A DNA stretch of 64,000 nucleotides from Bradyrhizobium sp. LMTR 3 (GCF_001693485.1 NZ_MAXC01000051.1:310001-374000), one strand, 5' to 3'; counted from the stretch's first letter, positions 26,123 to 35,430 are shown. Numbers and translations are program-made. The notes: generated by a model not told the origin, from the sequence alone.

Positions 26123-26986
26123 CTACGCGCCACCTTCAAGGGCAGAAGGAATAAGATATGCCCGCTGAGCGTTCGCCCCAAACGCCTTGTCGCGCACATG
26201 CGGACCAAGCTTCATCAGGCACTCCTCGAGCGCGCCCTTGGTCGCGCCATAGCTTCCTGCGAGCAAACACACCGGCCAGTCGGAGCCGAAGATCAGGCGA
26301 TCCTCGCCAAAGCATTTGGCGGCGTGCGCGACGAACGGAAGCAGACGTTCCGCATCCCAGTCGTTCCACCTGGCCTCGGTGGCGAGACCCGAAATCTTGC
26401 ACCAGACATTGCCGCAAGCGGCGAGTGCGACGAGAAGATCGGCCCATTCACGGCTGAATCCCTCTGATATCGGCGGCTTGGCGGCATGATCGAGGACAAA
26501 GCGCCCTTGCGAAAACGCCTGCGCAGTTGCGATCGCGGCCGGCATTTCACGCGTGCGCACCAGAATATCGTAAGTGAGATCGTGCGCAAACACCGAGGTC
26601 AAGCCGCGTTGCACGTCCTCGCGCAGCAGCCATTCAGGATCGGGCTCGTCGTGCACCTGGTGACGAATCCCGACCAGCCTGTCGCCTCCGAGCGAGCCGC
26701 GTAGCCGCTCGAGCGTCTCATCGACCGCGCCGTCCGTCAGGTCGACCCAGCCGACCACACCGATGATAAAGGGCGTTACAGCGGCGAGGCGCAAGAATTC
26801 CTCTGTCTCCTCGATCGACGAACGGCATTGCACCAGAATGCTGGCATCGACTCCGTTGGCGCGAAGCACCGGCGCGAAATCGGCCGGACCGAAGGCGCGG
26901 CGAATCCGCGTGAGTTCGGGCGCCTCCATCCAGGGATAATCGGCGCGCGCGGGATCCCAGAAATGCTGATGGGCGTCGATCACCAT
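26123..26986 (-). CDS. Amidohydrolase, L-fuconolactonase-like
   Basis: The protein is 287 aa from ATG 26986, just after the aldo-keto reductase stop, so it is co-transcribed. It has the TIM-barrel metal-dependent hydrolase signatures IDAHQHFWDPARADYPWM at the N-terminus, FVLDHAAKPPI, and DRLIFGSDWPVC near the C-terminus. This subfamily includes L-fuconolactone and L-rhamnonolactone hydrolases, opening a sugar lactone to the aldonate. With the adjoining aldo-keto reductase (sugar 1-dehydrogenase type) it would catalyse the two oxidative steps from an aldose to its acid. It is the last gene of the sugar operon. Confidence 0.82.
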   Translation of the reverse strand: MVIDAHQHFWDPARADYPWMEAPELTRIRRAFGPADFAPVLRANGVDASILVQCRSSIEETEEFLRLAAVTPFIIGVVGWVDLTDGAVDETLERLRGSLGGDRLVGIRHQVHDEPDPEWLLREDVQRGLTSVFAHDLTYDILVRTREMPAAIATAQAFSQGRFVLDHAAKPPISEGFSREWADLLVALAACGNVWCKISGLATEARWNDWDAERLLPFVAHAAKCFGEDRLIFGSDWPVCLLAGSYGATKGALEECLMKLGPHVRDKAFGANAQRAYLIPSALEGGA

Positions 26987-26989
26987 GGG

Positions 26990-27967
26990 TCAGGCTCCAC
27001 CCGGCAGCGGTGCTGATACATCGACCAACTTGCGCTCGCGCAGCTCCTGCCAGAAGGCTGATGGTACCGACCGTTCGGCCATCGCGATGTTGTCCAAAAC
27101 CTCCGCAGCGGTACGCGCACCTTGCAGCGCGACCGTTACCGCCGGATGGGCCATGCAGAACTGGACTGCGGCGGCCTTGAGCTCGGTGCCATGCTTGCGG
27201 CACAGCGCCTCCAACTCTAACGCCCGGGCGACCAGCGTCGCATCGGCGTCTTCATAATTGAACTTCGCGCCGGCACGCGGGTTCGCGAGGATGCCGCTGT
27301 TGTAGATGCCCCCGAGAATGATGCCGATGCTCCTCGCATGACAGATCGGAAACAAATTCGTCAGCGCGCCCTGGTCGAGCAGCGTATAGCGGCCTGCCAA
27401 CAGAAAGCAATCGACCGGCGCCGCTTCGGCGAAGCGGGCGAGCATCTCGGATTGATTCATGCCGGCGCCGATTGCCTTGACGGTGCCATCGTCGCGCAAG
27501 CGCCGCAGCGCGCGGAATGCACCGGCGACGGCATCCTCATAATGATCATCCGGATCATGGACGAGCAGTACATCGACGCGGTCGAGGCCGAGACGGGCGA
27601 GACTTTCCTCGACCGATCGCATCACGCCGTCGTAGCTGAAATCGAATTGCGGCCGCTCGGCGGACGTGCCCTTGTAGTGATCGTCTTCCGCAGCAGCATT
27701 GGCTGGGCGTAACAAGCGGCCCACCTTGGTGGAGATTGCAAAGGAGTCCCGCTCCTGCCGGCGCAGAAAACCACCCAAGCGACGTTCGGCCAATCCAAAG
27801 CCGTAAAGCGGCGCGGTATCGAAGAAGCGGACGCCGAGCGACCAGGCGCGTTCGATCGTCGCCTCTGCATCCGCATCGCTGACCGGCGCAAACAATCCAC
27901 CGAGAGGAGCGGTTCCGAGACCAATCGCCGTGACGTCGAGCCTATCCGCAAGCCGTGTACGCTTCAT
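26990..27967 (-). CDS. Aldo/keto reductase, D-threo-aldose 1-dehydrogenase/L-fucose dehydrogenase-like
   Basis: The protein is 325 aa from ATG 27967. The catalytic tetrad is visible: Asp and Tyr in FFDTAPLYGFGLAERR, Lys in AISTKVGRLL, and His in VDVLLVHDPDDHYEDAV. The N-terminus (DVTAIGLGTAPLGGLFAPVS) and the RYTLLDQGAL loop fit the AKR group that oxidises aldoses to lactones with NAD(P). Together with the downstream lactonase it forms an oxidative branch beside the isomerase/kinase branch (xylA-xylB) in the same operon. Confidence 0.85.
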   Translation of the reverse strand: MKRTRLADRLDVTAIGLGTAPLGGLFAPVSDADAEATIERAWSLGVRFFDTAPLYGFGLAERRLGGFLRRQERDSFAISTKVGRLLRPANAAAEDDHYKGTSAERPQFDFSYDGVMRSVEESLARLGLDRVDVLLVHDPDDHYEDAVAGAFRALRRLRDDGTVKAIGAGMNQSEMLARFAEAAPVDCFLLAGRYTLLDQGALTNLFPICHARSIGIILGGIYNSGILANPRAGAKFNYEDADATLVARALELEALCRKHGTELKAAAVQFCMAHPAVTVALQGARTAAEVLDNIAMAERSVPSAFWQELRERKLVDVSAPLPGGA

Positions 27968-27990
27968 TCCAAGCTCCAGGGTCGAACCAG

Positions 27991-28022
27991 CACTCCCTCT
28001 CCCGCAAGCGGGAGAGGGAGTG
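27991..28022. terminator. Perfect 15-bp hairpin between sugar-operon genes
   Basis: CACTCCCTCTCCCGC, a two-base loop AA, then the exact reverse complement. It lies between the binding-protein stop and the aldo-keto reductase start, with no T-run. It probably acts as an mRNA-stabilising or attenuating element after the binding-protein gene. The same GGGAGAGGGAGTG type hairpin is a common dispersed element in rhizobial genomes. Confidence 0.6.
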
Positions 28023-28054
28023 TAGCGCAGGAACGTTGGGGCTGAGAACGTTTC

Positions 28055-28987
28055 CTACTTCAACAGTTGAGCGACATTGTCCTTGGTCACGAGGTCGAGG
28101 CCGGTATAGATGATCTCGGGAACCTTCTGGCCCTTCTTGATTGCCAGCAGAGTGTCCATCGCCTTCTCGCCCATCTCGAACGGGCGCTGTCCCGTAAGCG
28201 CGTTGGAGTAGCCGTCACGCAGGAGTTCAAGCTGCATCTTGAGCGTATCGGCGACGACGAGCGTCAGCTTGCCGGCATCGATGTCCTTCTTGTTCTTGTT
28301 GACGAAGGCCTTGTAGCCTTCGGGCGCAAACATCGGCCAGCCGCCAACGGGCACGATCGCGCCGAGATCGGGCGTGGCAGTGCGCAGATCCGCCATCTGC
28401 TGGACCGCGAGCGCAGGATCGTCATTGCAGAAGGTCGGCGAGCCCGCGACCTCGACCCACTTCGAGCCCTTGAGCGCCTCGCGCACGCCATCGACGCGCT
28501 CGGCGAGGTTCTTGGCGCCCGGACCACCGGAAACGACGGCATACTTGCCGCCCTCGGGCTTGAGCTGCAGCAATTGCTTGCCGAGCGCGAGGCCGAAGTC
28601 CTTGTTGTTGGTGCCGATATAGGCAATGCGCTTGGAGCCGGGCGCATCCGCATCGAAGGTGATGACGGGAATACCGGCCGCGGTCGCAGCCTCGATCGAC
28701 TTGGTCATCGCTGCGACATCCGCGACCGAGATCGCAAGACCATCCGCCTTTTGCGTAACGAAATCCTGGATGATCTGCGCCTGCGTCGCCGGCTCATGCT
28801 CGACCGGTCCCTTGTAAATGCATTCGACGTTACCGAGCTCCTTGGCTCGCTTCAGGCAACCGTCGCGCGCGACGTCGAAGAACGGATTGTTCATCGCCTT
28901 GGGCACGATCACGAACTTGTAGGTCTGGGCGAATGCCGGGGTCGCCATCATCGCGATGGCCATTCCGGCGAGAAGTATCTTCCTCAT
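28055..28987 (-). CDS. Sugar ABC transporter substrate-binding protein (CUT2 family)
   Basis: The protein is 310 aa from ATG 28987 with GGAGGGACC upstream. The signal peptide is MRKILLAGMAIAMMATPAFA, with cleavage before QTYKFV. It is a type I periplasmic-binding fold with RbsB-like motifs: KAMNNPFFDVARDGCLKRA, AISVADVAAMTKSIEAATA, GIPVITFDADAPGSKRIAYIG and GTNNKDFGLALGKQL. It delivers a monosaccharide to the permease and ATPase encoded upstream. The operon context suggests D-xylose or a related aldose. Confidence 0.9.
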   Translation of the reverse strand: MRKILLAGMAIAMMATPAFAQTYKFVIVPKAMNNPFFDVARDGCLKRAKELGNVECIYKGPVEHEPATQAQIIQDFVTQKADGLAISVADVAAMTKSIEAATAAGIPVITFDADAPGSKRIAYIGTNNKDFGLALGKQLLQLKPEGGKYAVVSGGPGAKNLAERVDGVREALKGSKWVEVAGSPTFCNDDPALAVQQMADLRTATPDLGAIVPVGGWPMFAPEGYKAFVNKNKKDIDAGKLTLVVADTLKMQLELLRDGYSNALTGQRPFEMGEKAMDTLLAIKKGQKVPEIIYTGLDLVTKDNVAQLLK

Positions 28988-29074
28988 TGGTCCCTCCACA
29001 TTTGTGCCTATCCTTTTGAATTGAATCTCCAGAAGGCGGATAGACGAAGTGTTCGTTGCTCCCCCGGAGTAACC

Positions 29075-30157
29075 TCAAGCGATGCGTGAGCGGATGCGGT
29101 CGACCAGCACGGCCAGAATGATGATCACGCCCACGAGCGTCTGCTGCCAGTAGGAGCTGACCTGCGCGAGCACGAGGCCGTTGCGGATCACCTCAAGCAG
29201 CACGCAGCCGACGATGGCCCCGAGCGGGCCGCCGACGCCACCTGCGAGATTGGCGCCGCCGATGACCGCCGCTGCGATCACGTTGAGCTCGTAGGATGTC
29301 GCCATGTTCGCGGGCGCAGACCCCAGCCAGCCCGAGACGATGATGCCCTGCAGCCCTGCGGCCAGCGCACAAATCACGTAGACTTCGATCTTGACCCGTA
29401 CGACCGGGATGCCAGTCAATTCCGCCGCCTTCTCGTTGCCGCCGAGCGCGAAGACATGACGGCCGAAGCTCGTGTGGTGCAGCACGATCGCCATTATTGC
29501 CGCGAGGATCACGAGATAGATGAATGGCGCCGGTATGCCGAACAGATCGCCCGATGTCAGCGCGTAGAAGCAGTCGGCATCTGGTCCGCCCGGAAAGCTG
29601 CCGCGCCCGTTGGAGACGACATAGCCGAGACCGCGGACGATCGAGAGCATGCCGAGCGTGGTGACAAAGGGCGACAGCCCGAGCACGGCGATGCAGAAGC
29701 CGTTGACGAGGCCGACGATCAGCGCGGTGACAAGTCCCGCCAGGATCGAGACAAGCAGGATCAGCCCCGGTACATTGGCGACCACGGTCTTGCCGTCCGC
29801 AGCCAGATGCACGAACAGGGACGCGCCGGGCATGCCCGGCGTCGACAGGCCCGACATCACCATGGATGTGATCATGGCGGAGAAGCACATCATCGATCCC
29901 ACCGAGAGATCGATGCCGCCGGTGATGATCACGAAGGTGATGCCGAGGGTGGCAATGGCGATGAAGGAGAAATTCTTCGCCACGTTCTGCATGTTGCCCT
30001 GCGTGAAGAAGTAGGGGCTGGCAAAATGCATCGCGATCAGCAGCACGAGCAGCGCCAGCAGAACGTAGCCGGTTTGGGATGCAAAGATGCCGCGCTGCCA
30101 CCACCTGATACGGCCTACGTTGGTGAAGGAGATCGGGGATTCCAGGGGCATAGCCAT
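29075..30157 (-). CDS. Sugar ABC transporter permease (CUT2/RbsC family)
   Basis: The protein is 360 aa. ATG 30157 overlaps the ATPase stop (TGATG), indicating translational coupling; a GTG one codon upstream is also possible. There are about ten membrane helices. It has the RbsC-family segments FIAIATLGITFVIITGGIDLSVG and LNVIAAAVIGGANLAGGVGG. It forms the inner-membrane channel with the single-domain ATPase. Confidence 0.92.
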   Translation of the reverse strand: MAMPLESPISFTNVGRIRWWQRGIFASQTGYVLLALLVLLIAMHFASPYFFTQGNMQNVAKNFSFIAIATLGITFVIITGGIDLSVGSMMCFSAMITSMVMSGLSTPGMPGASLFVHLAADGKTVVANVPGLILLVSILAGLVTALIVGLVNGFCIAVLGLSPFVTTLGMLSIVRGLGYVVSNGRGSFPGGPDADCFYALTSGDLFGIPAPFIYLVILAAIMAIVLHHTSFGRHVFALGGNEKAAELTGIPVVRVKIEVYVICALAAGLQGIIVSGWLGSAPANMATSYELNVIAAAVIGGANLAGGVGGPLGAIVGCVLLEVIRNGLVLAQVSSYWQQTLVGVIIILAVLVDRIRSRIA

Positions 30158-30921
30158 CACGCAGCCTCCTTCGCACCGGTGATCAGGGCAGTGACTTCCT
30201 CGGGACTGGTATCGCGGATCGACTTATCCGCCCGCTTCTCGCCGCGGCGCATGACGACGACGCGGTCGCAGACCGCGAAGACGTCGGGCATGCGGTGGGA
30301 GATCAGCATGACGGCGACGCCCTGCTCTTTCAGCCGATGGATCAGGCCCAGCACCTGCTCGACCTGGCGGACCGAGATCGCCGCGGTCGGCTCGTCCATC
30401 ATCACGAGCCTGGCGTTCGACAGGCGGGTTCGTGCGATCGCAACCGCCTGGCGCTGGCCGCCCGACATCTGCTTGACGAGATCATGCGGTCTGGTCTCGG
30501 AGCGCAGCTCGCCGAACAGTTGCAGCGCGCGCGCCGCCATCGCAGTGTGATCGAGGAAGGCGAACGGGCCGAATTTGCGCTTGAGCTCGCGGCCAAGGAA
30601 GACGTTGGCCGCCGCCGTGAGATTGTCGGCAAGCGCCAGGTCCTGATAGACGACCTCGATCCCGACCGCGCGAGCATCGATGGGACGGTAGAAATGGACC
30701 GCGTTGCCGCCGAAGCGGACCTCGCCATGGGTGGGGCGGAAGTTTCCGGCGATGATTTTGACGAGCGTCGACTTGCCCGCGCCGTTGTCGCCCATCAGGC
30801 CGACCACCTCGCCGGGGAAGACCTGCATGTCGACGTCGTGCAGCGCGCGGATCGCGCCGAACTCCTTGCCGATCCCTGTCAATTCCAGAACCGGTTGCCC
30901 GGCGCTACCTGCGGTTTCCAT
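30157..30921 (-). CDS. Sugar ABC transporter ATP-binding protein, single ABC domain (FrcA-like)
   Basis: The protein is 254 aa with one complete ABC module: Walker A GLMGDNGAGKSTLVKI, Q-loop VVYQDLALADN, signature VKQMSGGQRQAVAIAR, Walker B LVMMDEPTAA, and switch His in LISHRMPDV. Most CUT2 sugar importers use a fused two-module ATPase of about 500 aa; the half-size form resembles FrcA of the rhizobial fructose transporter, which must work as a homodimer. It lies 12 bp after xylA. Confidence 0.92.
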   Translation of the reverse strand: METAGSAGQPVLELTGIGKEFGAIRALHDVDMQVFPGEVVGLMGDNGAGKSTLVKIIAGNFRPTHGEVRFGGNAVHFYRPIDARAVGIEVVYQDLALADNLTAAANVFLGRELKRKFGPFAFLDHTAMAARALQLFGELRSETRPHDLVKQMSGGQRQAVAIARTRLSNARLVMMDEPTAAISVRQVEQVLGLIHRLKEQGVAVMLISHRMPDVFAVCDRVVVMRRGEKRADKSIRDTSPEEVTALITGAKEAA

Positions 30922-30932
30922 GCTCGCCTCGC

Positions 30933-32255
30933 TCAGACGTACCGGTTGACCAGTGATTCCAGATATTCCTGACGACCCGAGCGCGGCTGCGGATCGAAAC
31001 CGGGTGCCAGCGCGCGATCAGCAAGATCGGCAAGCGAACGCTGGCCAGCGAGGATCGCGCGTCCCTCGGCATCGGCCCATCCGGCGTAGCGTTCCGCAAC
31101 CGGCATCGTCAGCGCCTCGGCTTCGAGCATGTCGGCGGCGGCAAGGAACGCCCGCGCGCACGCATCCATCGAGCCGACATGGGCGTGGATCAGATCGTCC
31201 GGATCGATCGATTGCCGCCTGATCTTGGCGTCGAAATTGAGACCGCCGGTGGTGAAGCCGCCCGCCTTCAGGATGTCGTGGAACGCCAGTGCCAGCTCCG
31301 GCACGTTCATCGCGAACTGGTCGGTATCCCAGCCGAGCAGATCGTCGCCACGGTTGATGTCGAGCGAGCCGAACACGCCGAGCGCCTGCGCCAGCGCGAT
31401 CTCGTGCTGGAACGAATGGCCGGCAAGGATGGCGTGGTTCTGTTCGATGTTGAGCTTGACGTCGTTCAGGAGGTCATAGCGCTGCAGGAATCCGTAGCAG
31501 GTGGCGACATCAAAATCATACTGATGCTTGGTCGGCTCCTTCGGCTTCGGCTCGATCAGGATCGGTCCCTTGAAACCAATCTTGTGCTTGTGCTCGACGA
31601 CCAGCGAGACGAAGCGGCCGAGCTGGTCGAGCTCGCGCTTGATGTCGGTGTTGAGCAGCGTCTCGTAACCTTCGCGTCCACCCCAGAGCACATAGTTCTG
31701 CCCGCCCAAACGGTTGGTCACCTCGAGCGCGGCCCGCACCTGGCCGGCGGCATAGGTGAAAATGTCCGGATCCGGATTGGTCGCGGCGCCGGCCATGTAG
31801 CGGCGATGCGTGAACAGATTGGCCGTCCCCCAGAGCAGGCGCACCTTGGAAGACGCCATCTTCTGTTCGAAGAGATCGGCAATGGCGTTGAGGTTGGCGA
31901 CGGATTCGGCGAGCGAGGCGCCTTCCGGCGCGGCGTCGACATCGTGGAAGGTGAAGAAGGGCACATCGAGCAGGCGGAACAGCTCGAAGGCGATATCGGC
32001 CTTGGCCCGCGCCAGCGCCATCATATCCGTGCCACGATGCCAGGGCCGCAGGAATGTCTCGCCGCCGAAGGGATCGCCGCCGGGCCAACAGAACGAGTGC
32101 CAGTAGCAGACCGCGAAACGCAGGTGATCCTCGAGCCGCCGTCCGCGCACGACGCGATCCTTGTCGTACCAGCGGAACGCGAGCGGGCTTTTGGCGTCCT
32201 TGCCGCCGTAGGCGACCGGCGCACTCGCCCCGAAGAATTTGGGTGACACGTTCAC
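30933..32255 (-). CDS. xylA: Xylose isomerase
   Basis: The protein is 440 aa from GTG 32255, which overlaps the xylB stop (GTGA) and has AAGGAG upstream. The residues before it in the open frame are xylB-overlap translation. It is a full-length class II xylose isomerase: VPFFTFHDVDAAPEG with the catalytic His and Asp, YVLWGGREGYETLLNTD, and metal ligands in ILIEPKPKEPTKHQYDFD and SLDINRGDDLLGWDTDQF. It interconverts D-xylose and D-xylulose in the cytosol. Gene order xylB-xylA-transporter under an upstream LacI regulator makes a self-contained uptake and use operon. Confidence 0.96.
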   Translation of the reverse strand: MNVSPKFFGASAPVAYGGKDAKSPLAFRWYDKDRVVRGRRLEDHLRFAVCYWHSFCWPGGDPFGGETFLRPWHRGTDMMALARAKADIAFELFRLLDVPFFTFHDVDAAPEGASLAESVANLNAIADLFEQKMASSKVRLLWGTANLFTHRRYMAGAATNPDPDIFTYAAGQVRAALEVTNRLGGQNYVLWGGREGYETLLNTDIKRELDQLGRFVSLVVEHKHKIGFKGPILIEPKPKEPTKHQYDFDVATCYGFLQRYDLLNDVKLNIEQNHAILAGHSFQHEIALAQALGVFGSLDINRGDDLLGWDTDQFAMNVPELALAFHDILKAGGFTTGGLNFDAKIRRQSIDPDDLIHAHVGSMDACARAFLAAADMLEAEALTMPVAERYAGWADAEGRAILAGQRSLADLADRALAPGFDPQPRSGRQEYLESLVNRYV

Positions 32256-33706
32256 AGGGAGAGCTCCTTCAGCGCGGGATACAGTTTTCGCCACTGGTGA
32301 TAGGCTTCATCGTAGGCGGCTTCGGCAGACGCACGCGGCGTGAAGCTCGCAAGCCGCCGCGAACGCGTGCAGATCTGGGCAGGGTTTTCGCCTGTGGCGG
32401 CAAGCCGGCCGAGCCGGGCCGCGCCAAGCGCTGCACCGACCTCGCCCTCCTCGACGCGATGGACGGAAATGCCGAGCACATCGGCGCAGATCTGGGCCCA
32501 CAGCGCCGAGCGCGAGCCGCCGCCCACGAGATCGACCTCCGTGATCCCGCTGGCGTTGGCGAGCGCCGCGAGGTTGTCGCGCGCGGCGAAGGCCACGCCT
32601 TCGAGCACGGCCTGGACGATCTGATCGCGTCCCGTCGCGCCGCGAAGACCCACCAACGCGCCACTGGCGGCAGCGTCGTTGTGTGGCGTGCGCTCGCCAT
32701 CGAGATAGGGAAGGAACTTGACCGGGCTCGGTCCGCGGACGGTCTCGCCGAGCGGCGCCAGCAGCGCGGCGGCAGGCGTCGCCATGACGCCCGAAAGCCA
32801 GGCGAGCGAGGCGGCCGCCGCCAGCATCACGCCCATCTGGTGCCAGAGACCGGGAAGCGCATGACAGAAGGCGTGCACAGCCGACGCGGGCGCCGGCGCA
32901 AAACTGTCAGTGACACGAAATACGACGCCCGAAGTTCCGAGCGACAGGAACGCATCGCCGGACGTGATGGCGCCCAGCCCGATCGCGCTCGCGGCACAGT
33001 CTCCCGCACCGCCGGCAACCACGACATCTTTCGCCATGCCCCAGCGCTGCGAAAATTCGGGGGCGAGTGCCGCGCTGATCTCGCTGCCTTCGACCAGGCG
33101 CGGCATATGGTGAAGATCGAGCCCCGTGGCATTTAGCAACGACGCCGACCAGCGGCGCTGACCGACGTCGAGCCAGAGCGTGCCGGCGGCGTCCGACATG
33201 TCCTCGACCATCTCGCCGGTCAGGCGGTAGCGCACGTAGGCCTTTGGCAGCAGCACTTTTGCCACCCGATCGAAGATCTCGGGCTCGTGGCGGGCCACCC
33301 AGAGCAGCTTTGGCGCGGTGAAGCCTGGCATCGCGAGATTGCCGGCGATCGCGTGGAGCGAGGGACAGCCCCCCTCGAGCCGCTCGCATTCGGCATGCGA
33401 CCGGCCGTCATTCCACAGGATTGCCGGACGCAGCGGACGGCCGTCCTCGCCGAGCAAGGTAGCCCCGTGCATCTGGCCGGAGAGACCGATGCCACGCACC
33501 TGCGCGACGTCGCGCGGATGAGCGGACGCGAGATCGTCGACGGCGCCGATCGCCGCATCAACCCAGGCGTCCGGATCCTGCTCGGACCACAGCGGTGCGG
33601 GATGCGAGAGCGCAAGCTCGCGCGCGGCTGTCGCGACCACCGCGCCGACCTCGTTCACGAGCACCGCCTTCACACCGGACGTGCCGATGTCCATCCCGAG
33701 ATACAC
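32252..33706 (-). CDS. xylB: Xylulokinase
   Basis: The protein is 484 aa from GTG 33706 (MYLGMDIGTSGVKAVLVNE) with GGGAGGATG upstream. It is a FGGY-family kinase: N-terminal ATPase-fold phosphate motif DIGTSGVKA, VRGIGLSGQMHGATLLGEDG (xylulose-binding MHG segment), and the C-terminal nucleotide motif VDLVGGGSRSALWAQI. It phosphorylates D-xylulose to D-xylulose 5-phosphate for the pentose phosphate pathway. It lies 82 bp after the LacI-type regulator gene. Confidence 0.95.
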   Translation of the reverse strand: MYLGMDIGTSGVKAVLVNEVGAVVATAARELALSHPAPLWSEQDPDAWVDAAIGAVDDLASAHPRDVAQVRGIGLSGQMHGATLLGEDGRPLRPAILWNDGRSHAECERLEGGCPSLHAIAGNLAMPGFTAPKLLWVARHEPEIFDRVAKVLLPKAYVRYRLTGEMVEDMSDAAGTLWLDVGQRRWSASLLNATGLDLHHMPRLVEGSEISAALAPEFSQRWGMAKDVVVAGGAGDCAASAIGLGAITSGDAFLSLGTSGVVFRVTDSFAPAPASAVHAFCHALPGLWHQMGVMLAAAASLAWLSGVMATPAAALLAPLGETVRGPSPVKFLPYLDGERTPHNDAAASGALVGLRGATGRDQIVQAVLEGVAFAARDNLAALANASGITEVDLVGGGSRSALWAQICADVLGISVHRVEEGEVGAALGAARLGRLAATGENPAQICTRSRRLASFTPRASAEAAYDEAYHQWRKLYPALKELSL

Positions 33707-33787
33707 GTCGTCATCCTCCCTTCCGGCCCGGTTGGCGATCTTTGCCGCCTTTCCCGTATCCGGCCGTCTTGCAATCAGTTCTGCTGC

Positions 33788-34831
33788 CTACGGCAGATTG
33801 TCCCGCATCACGATGTCGATCCGGATCTTCTCCTGTTCACTCAGGATCGGCTCCCCACGGGCGAGCGCGAGCAGCACGCGCACGGCGGCGCGGGCCTCAT
33901 GTCCCGGGTTTTGCGAGATCGCCGCATCCATCACGCCTTGCAACAAGAGCTTGCGCGTCAGCACGGTGACGTCGTGTCCGACGAACACCACCTGCTTCTC
34001 GCGACCGGAATCGATCAGGGCCTTGGCAACGCCTTGCGTGCCGGCGCCGACATTATAGAGGCCGACGATGTCGGGATGTTTGCCGAGCAGCCGCGACATG
34101 AGCTGTTCCGAGCGCTCGTCCTCGTCGCGCCCTTCGAGCACGGGCAGTACGTTGAGCCCCGGAAACTCCGACGCCATCACCTGATTGAAGCCGAAGATGC
34201 GCTCGGCATGGTCGCGCAGGCCTTGCGAGCCGGCGACGATCGCGACCTTGCCGGATCGCGGACCAACGAGGCGGCCGACCAGCGCGCCGGCGGTGCGCCC
34301 GGCGGCGATATTGTCGATGCCAACATAATGATGACGGCGCGACGAAGGCACATCAGAGACCAGCGTCACCACCTTGGCGCCACCATCGACGAGATCATTG
34401 ATGGCGGCCCGCACGCTCGGATGATCGAGCGCGACAACCGCGACGCCGTCATACTCGCCGGCAAGAGCCTCCAGCGAGCTCGCGAGGACGGAGGCATCGA
34501 ACACGTCGGTCGCGACCATCTCGACCGCGAGTCGGCGGGACGACAGCCAGCCCGACATCTCGCCGAGATAGGACTGGATCTGCTGCATGAACAGGTTCGG
34601 CCCCGACGGCATCACGAAGGCGAAGCGCCTGAAACGGCCACGGGCGAGTTCGGCGCCGGCCACATGCGGCTGGAAGGAGTTGCGCGCGATCGTCTCCTTG
34701 ACACGGCGGATCGTATCCGGCCGCACGCCGGGGCGATTATGCAGGACGCGATCGACCGTCGCGAGGCTGACGCCAGCCTGGCGGGCGATGTCCCTGAGCG
34801 TGAGGGGGCTGTTGCCGTCCGGCTCCTTCAT
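33788..34831 (-). CDS. LacI-family transcriptional regulator
   Basis: The protein is 347 aa from ATG 34831; 46 further in-frame codons upstream show no similarity and are not used. The N-terminal HTH TLRDIARQAGVSLATVDRVLHNRPGV with the hinge is followed by a type I periplasmic-binding effector domain (FAFVMPSGPNLFMQQIQSYLGEM.., HHYVGIDNIAAGRTAGALV). It is first in the minus-strand run ending in the fuconolactonase-like gene, so it probably represses this sugar operon and is relieved by xylose or a related sugar. No clear LacI operator could be picked by eye. Confidence 0.9.
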   Translation of the reverse strand: MKEPDGNSPLTLRDIARQAGVSLATVDRVLHNRPGVRPDTIRRVKETIARNSFQPHVAGAELARGRFRRFAFVMPSGPNLFMQQIQSYLGEMSGWLSSRRLAVEMVATDVFDASVLASSLEALAGEYDGVAVVALDHPSVRAAINDLVDGGAKVVTLVSDVPSSRRHHYVGIDNIAAGRTAGALVGRLVGPRSGKVAIVAGSQGLRDHAERIFGFNQVMASEFPGLNVLPVLEGRDEDERSEQLMSRLLGKHPDIVGLYNVGAGTQGVAKALIDSGREKQVVFVGHDVTVLTRKLLLQGVMDAAISQNPGHEARAAVRVLLALARGEPILSEQEKIRIDIVMRDNLP

Positions 34832-35007
34832 GGGCTGAAGGCTAGCAGAGGTTATTTGAGGTACGCAACTCATTTTGAGGAACACGACGCCGCAGACTTG
34901 GCAACTGGAGCGACTCGAACTCCCGAGGCAAGCCGCTGGGCGAATTGCAGCACGGCGCCAATTGCGCACACGTGCATCATTTCGACTGATTGTCCGATCT
35001 GTTCGCC

Positions 35008-35038
35008 GTTATGCCCTATTCTACGATAAGGGCGTAAC
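35008..35038. repeat. Imperfect inverted repeat upstream of the LacI gene
   Basis: GTTATGCCCT, 11-bp loop, AGGGCGTAAC: 10-bp arms with one mismatch. It is either an operator-like palindrome or a hairpin at the end of the sugar region; no T-run follows. Confidence 0.4.
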
Positions 35039-35109
35039 AGACCTGCCCGAGTAGCTTCTGCGGTATATGTTGGGATGAAGCCGCGAAGCCAACCTAGCGC
35101 GTTGGCTCG

Positions 35110-35161
35110 TGGCTGGGGCGGGAGGGATCGAACCTCCGAATGGCGGAATCAAAATCCGCTG
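35110..35161 (-). repeat. Left attachment repeat: displaced 3' part of tRNA-Gln (perfect 52 bp)
   Basis: It is identical to 61609-61660, covering the CCA end, acceptor 3' strand, T arm, variable loop and anticodon arm of tRNA-Gln. The match stops at the base after the anticodon stem. Same orientation, no 5' half. With the broken integrase abutting the intact tRNA it defines a 26.5-kb integrated element between the repeats. Confidence 0.88.
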
Positions 35162-35430
35162 AATACATGAGTAAAATTAATGAGCCTTCTGAACTTTCGC
35201 CCTACGTTCGCCCGTTGACGCCATTGGTGAATTTCCCGCGTTCAGAACGTGCGAGGTCTGTAAGCGCATGCGATACGGGACAAGCGCTACCGTAGTGGCC
35301 TTGCCGGATCCCACGCTGCCATGGGCTGATTGATCGGGTGGGAAATTCTCAAGCTGGTTGCATAAGAGTGCACCGGTGAGTTTTCTTGGTGTAGATTAAT
35401 TGAGCTGCTTCACTGGATCCAAGGCAAGCC

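Larger units (their letters stand above)
34832..35430. other. Boundary region with inverted repeat and tRNA-Gln fragment
   Basis: No gene is seen. It holds a 31-bp inverted repeat (35008-35038), the perfect tRNA-Gln 3' fragment (35110-35161) and about 270 bp of unassigned DNA before the MarR gene. A degenerate tRNA-like T arm occurs near 34899-34926 but is too poor to call. Confidence 0.55.

Noticed and set aside
30295..32246. Long plus-strand open frames across the ABC ATPase and xylA
   Set aside because: Antisense shadows of strongly conserved genes; their residues mirror the codons on the other strand.
34899..34926. Possible tRNA 3' end (TGGCAACTGGAGCGACTCGA..)
   Set aside because: The T stem has a mismatch and no anticodon or D arm is found; cannot be distinguished from chance.
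33287..35029. 580-codon plus-strand open frame opposite xylB and the LacI gene
   Set aside because: It is antisense to two well-recognised genes and has no domain similarity; long antisense frames are expected at this GC content.
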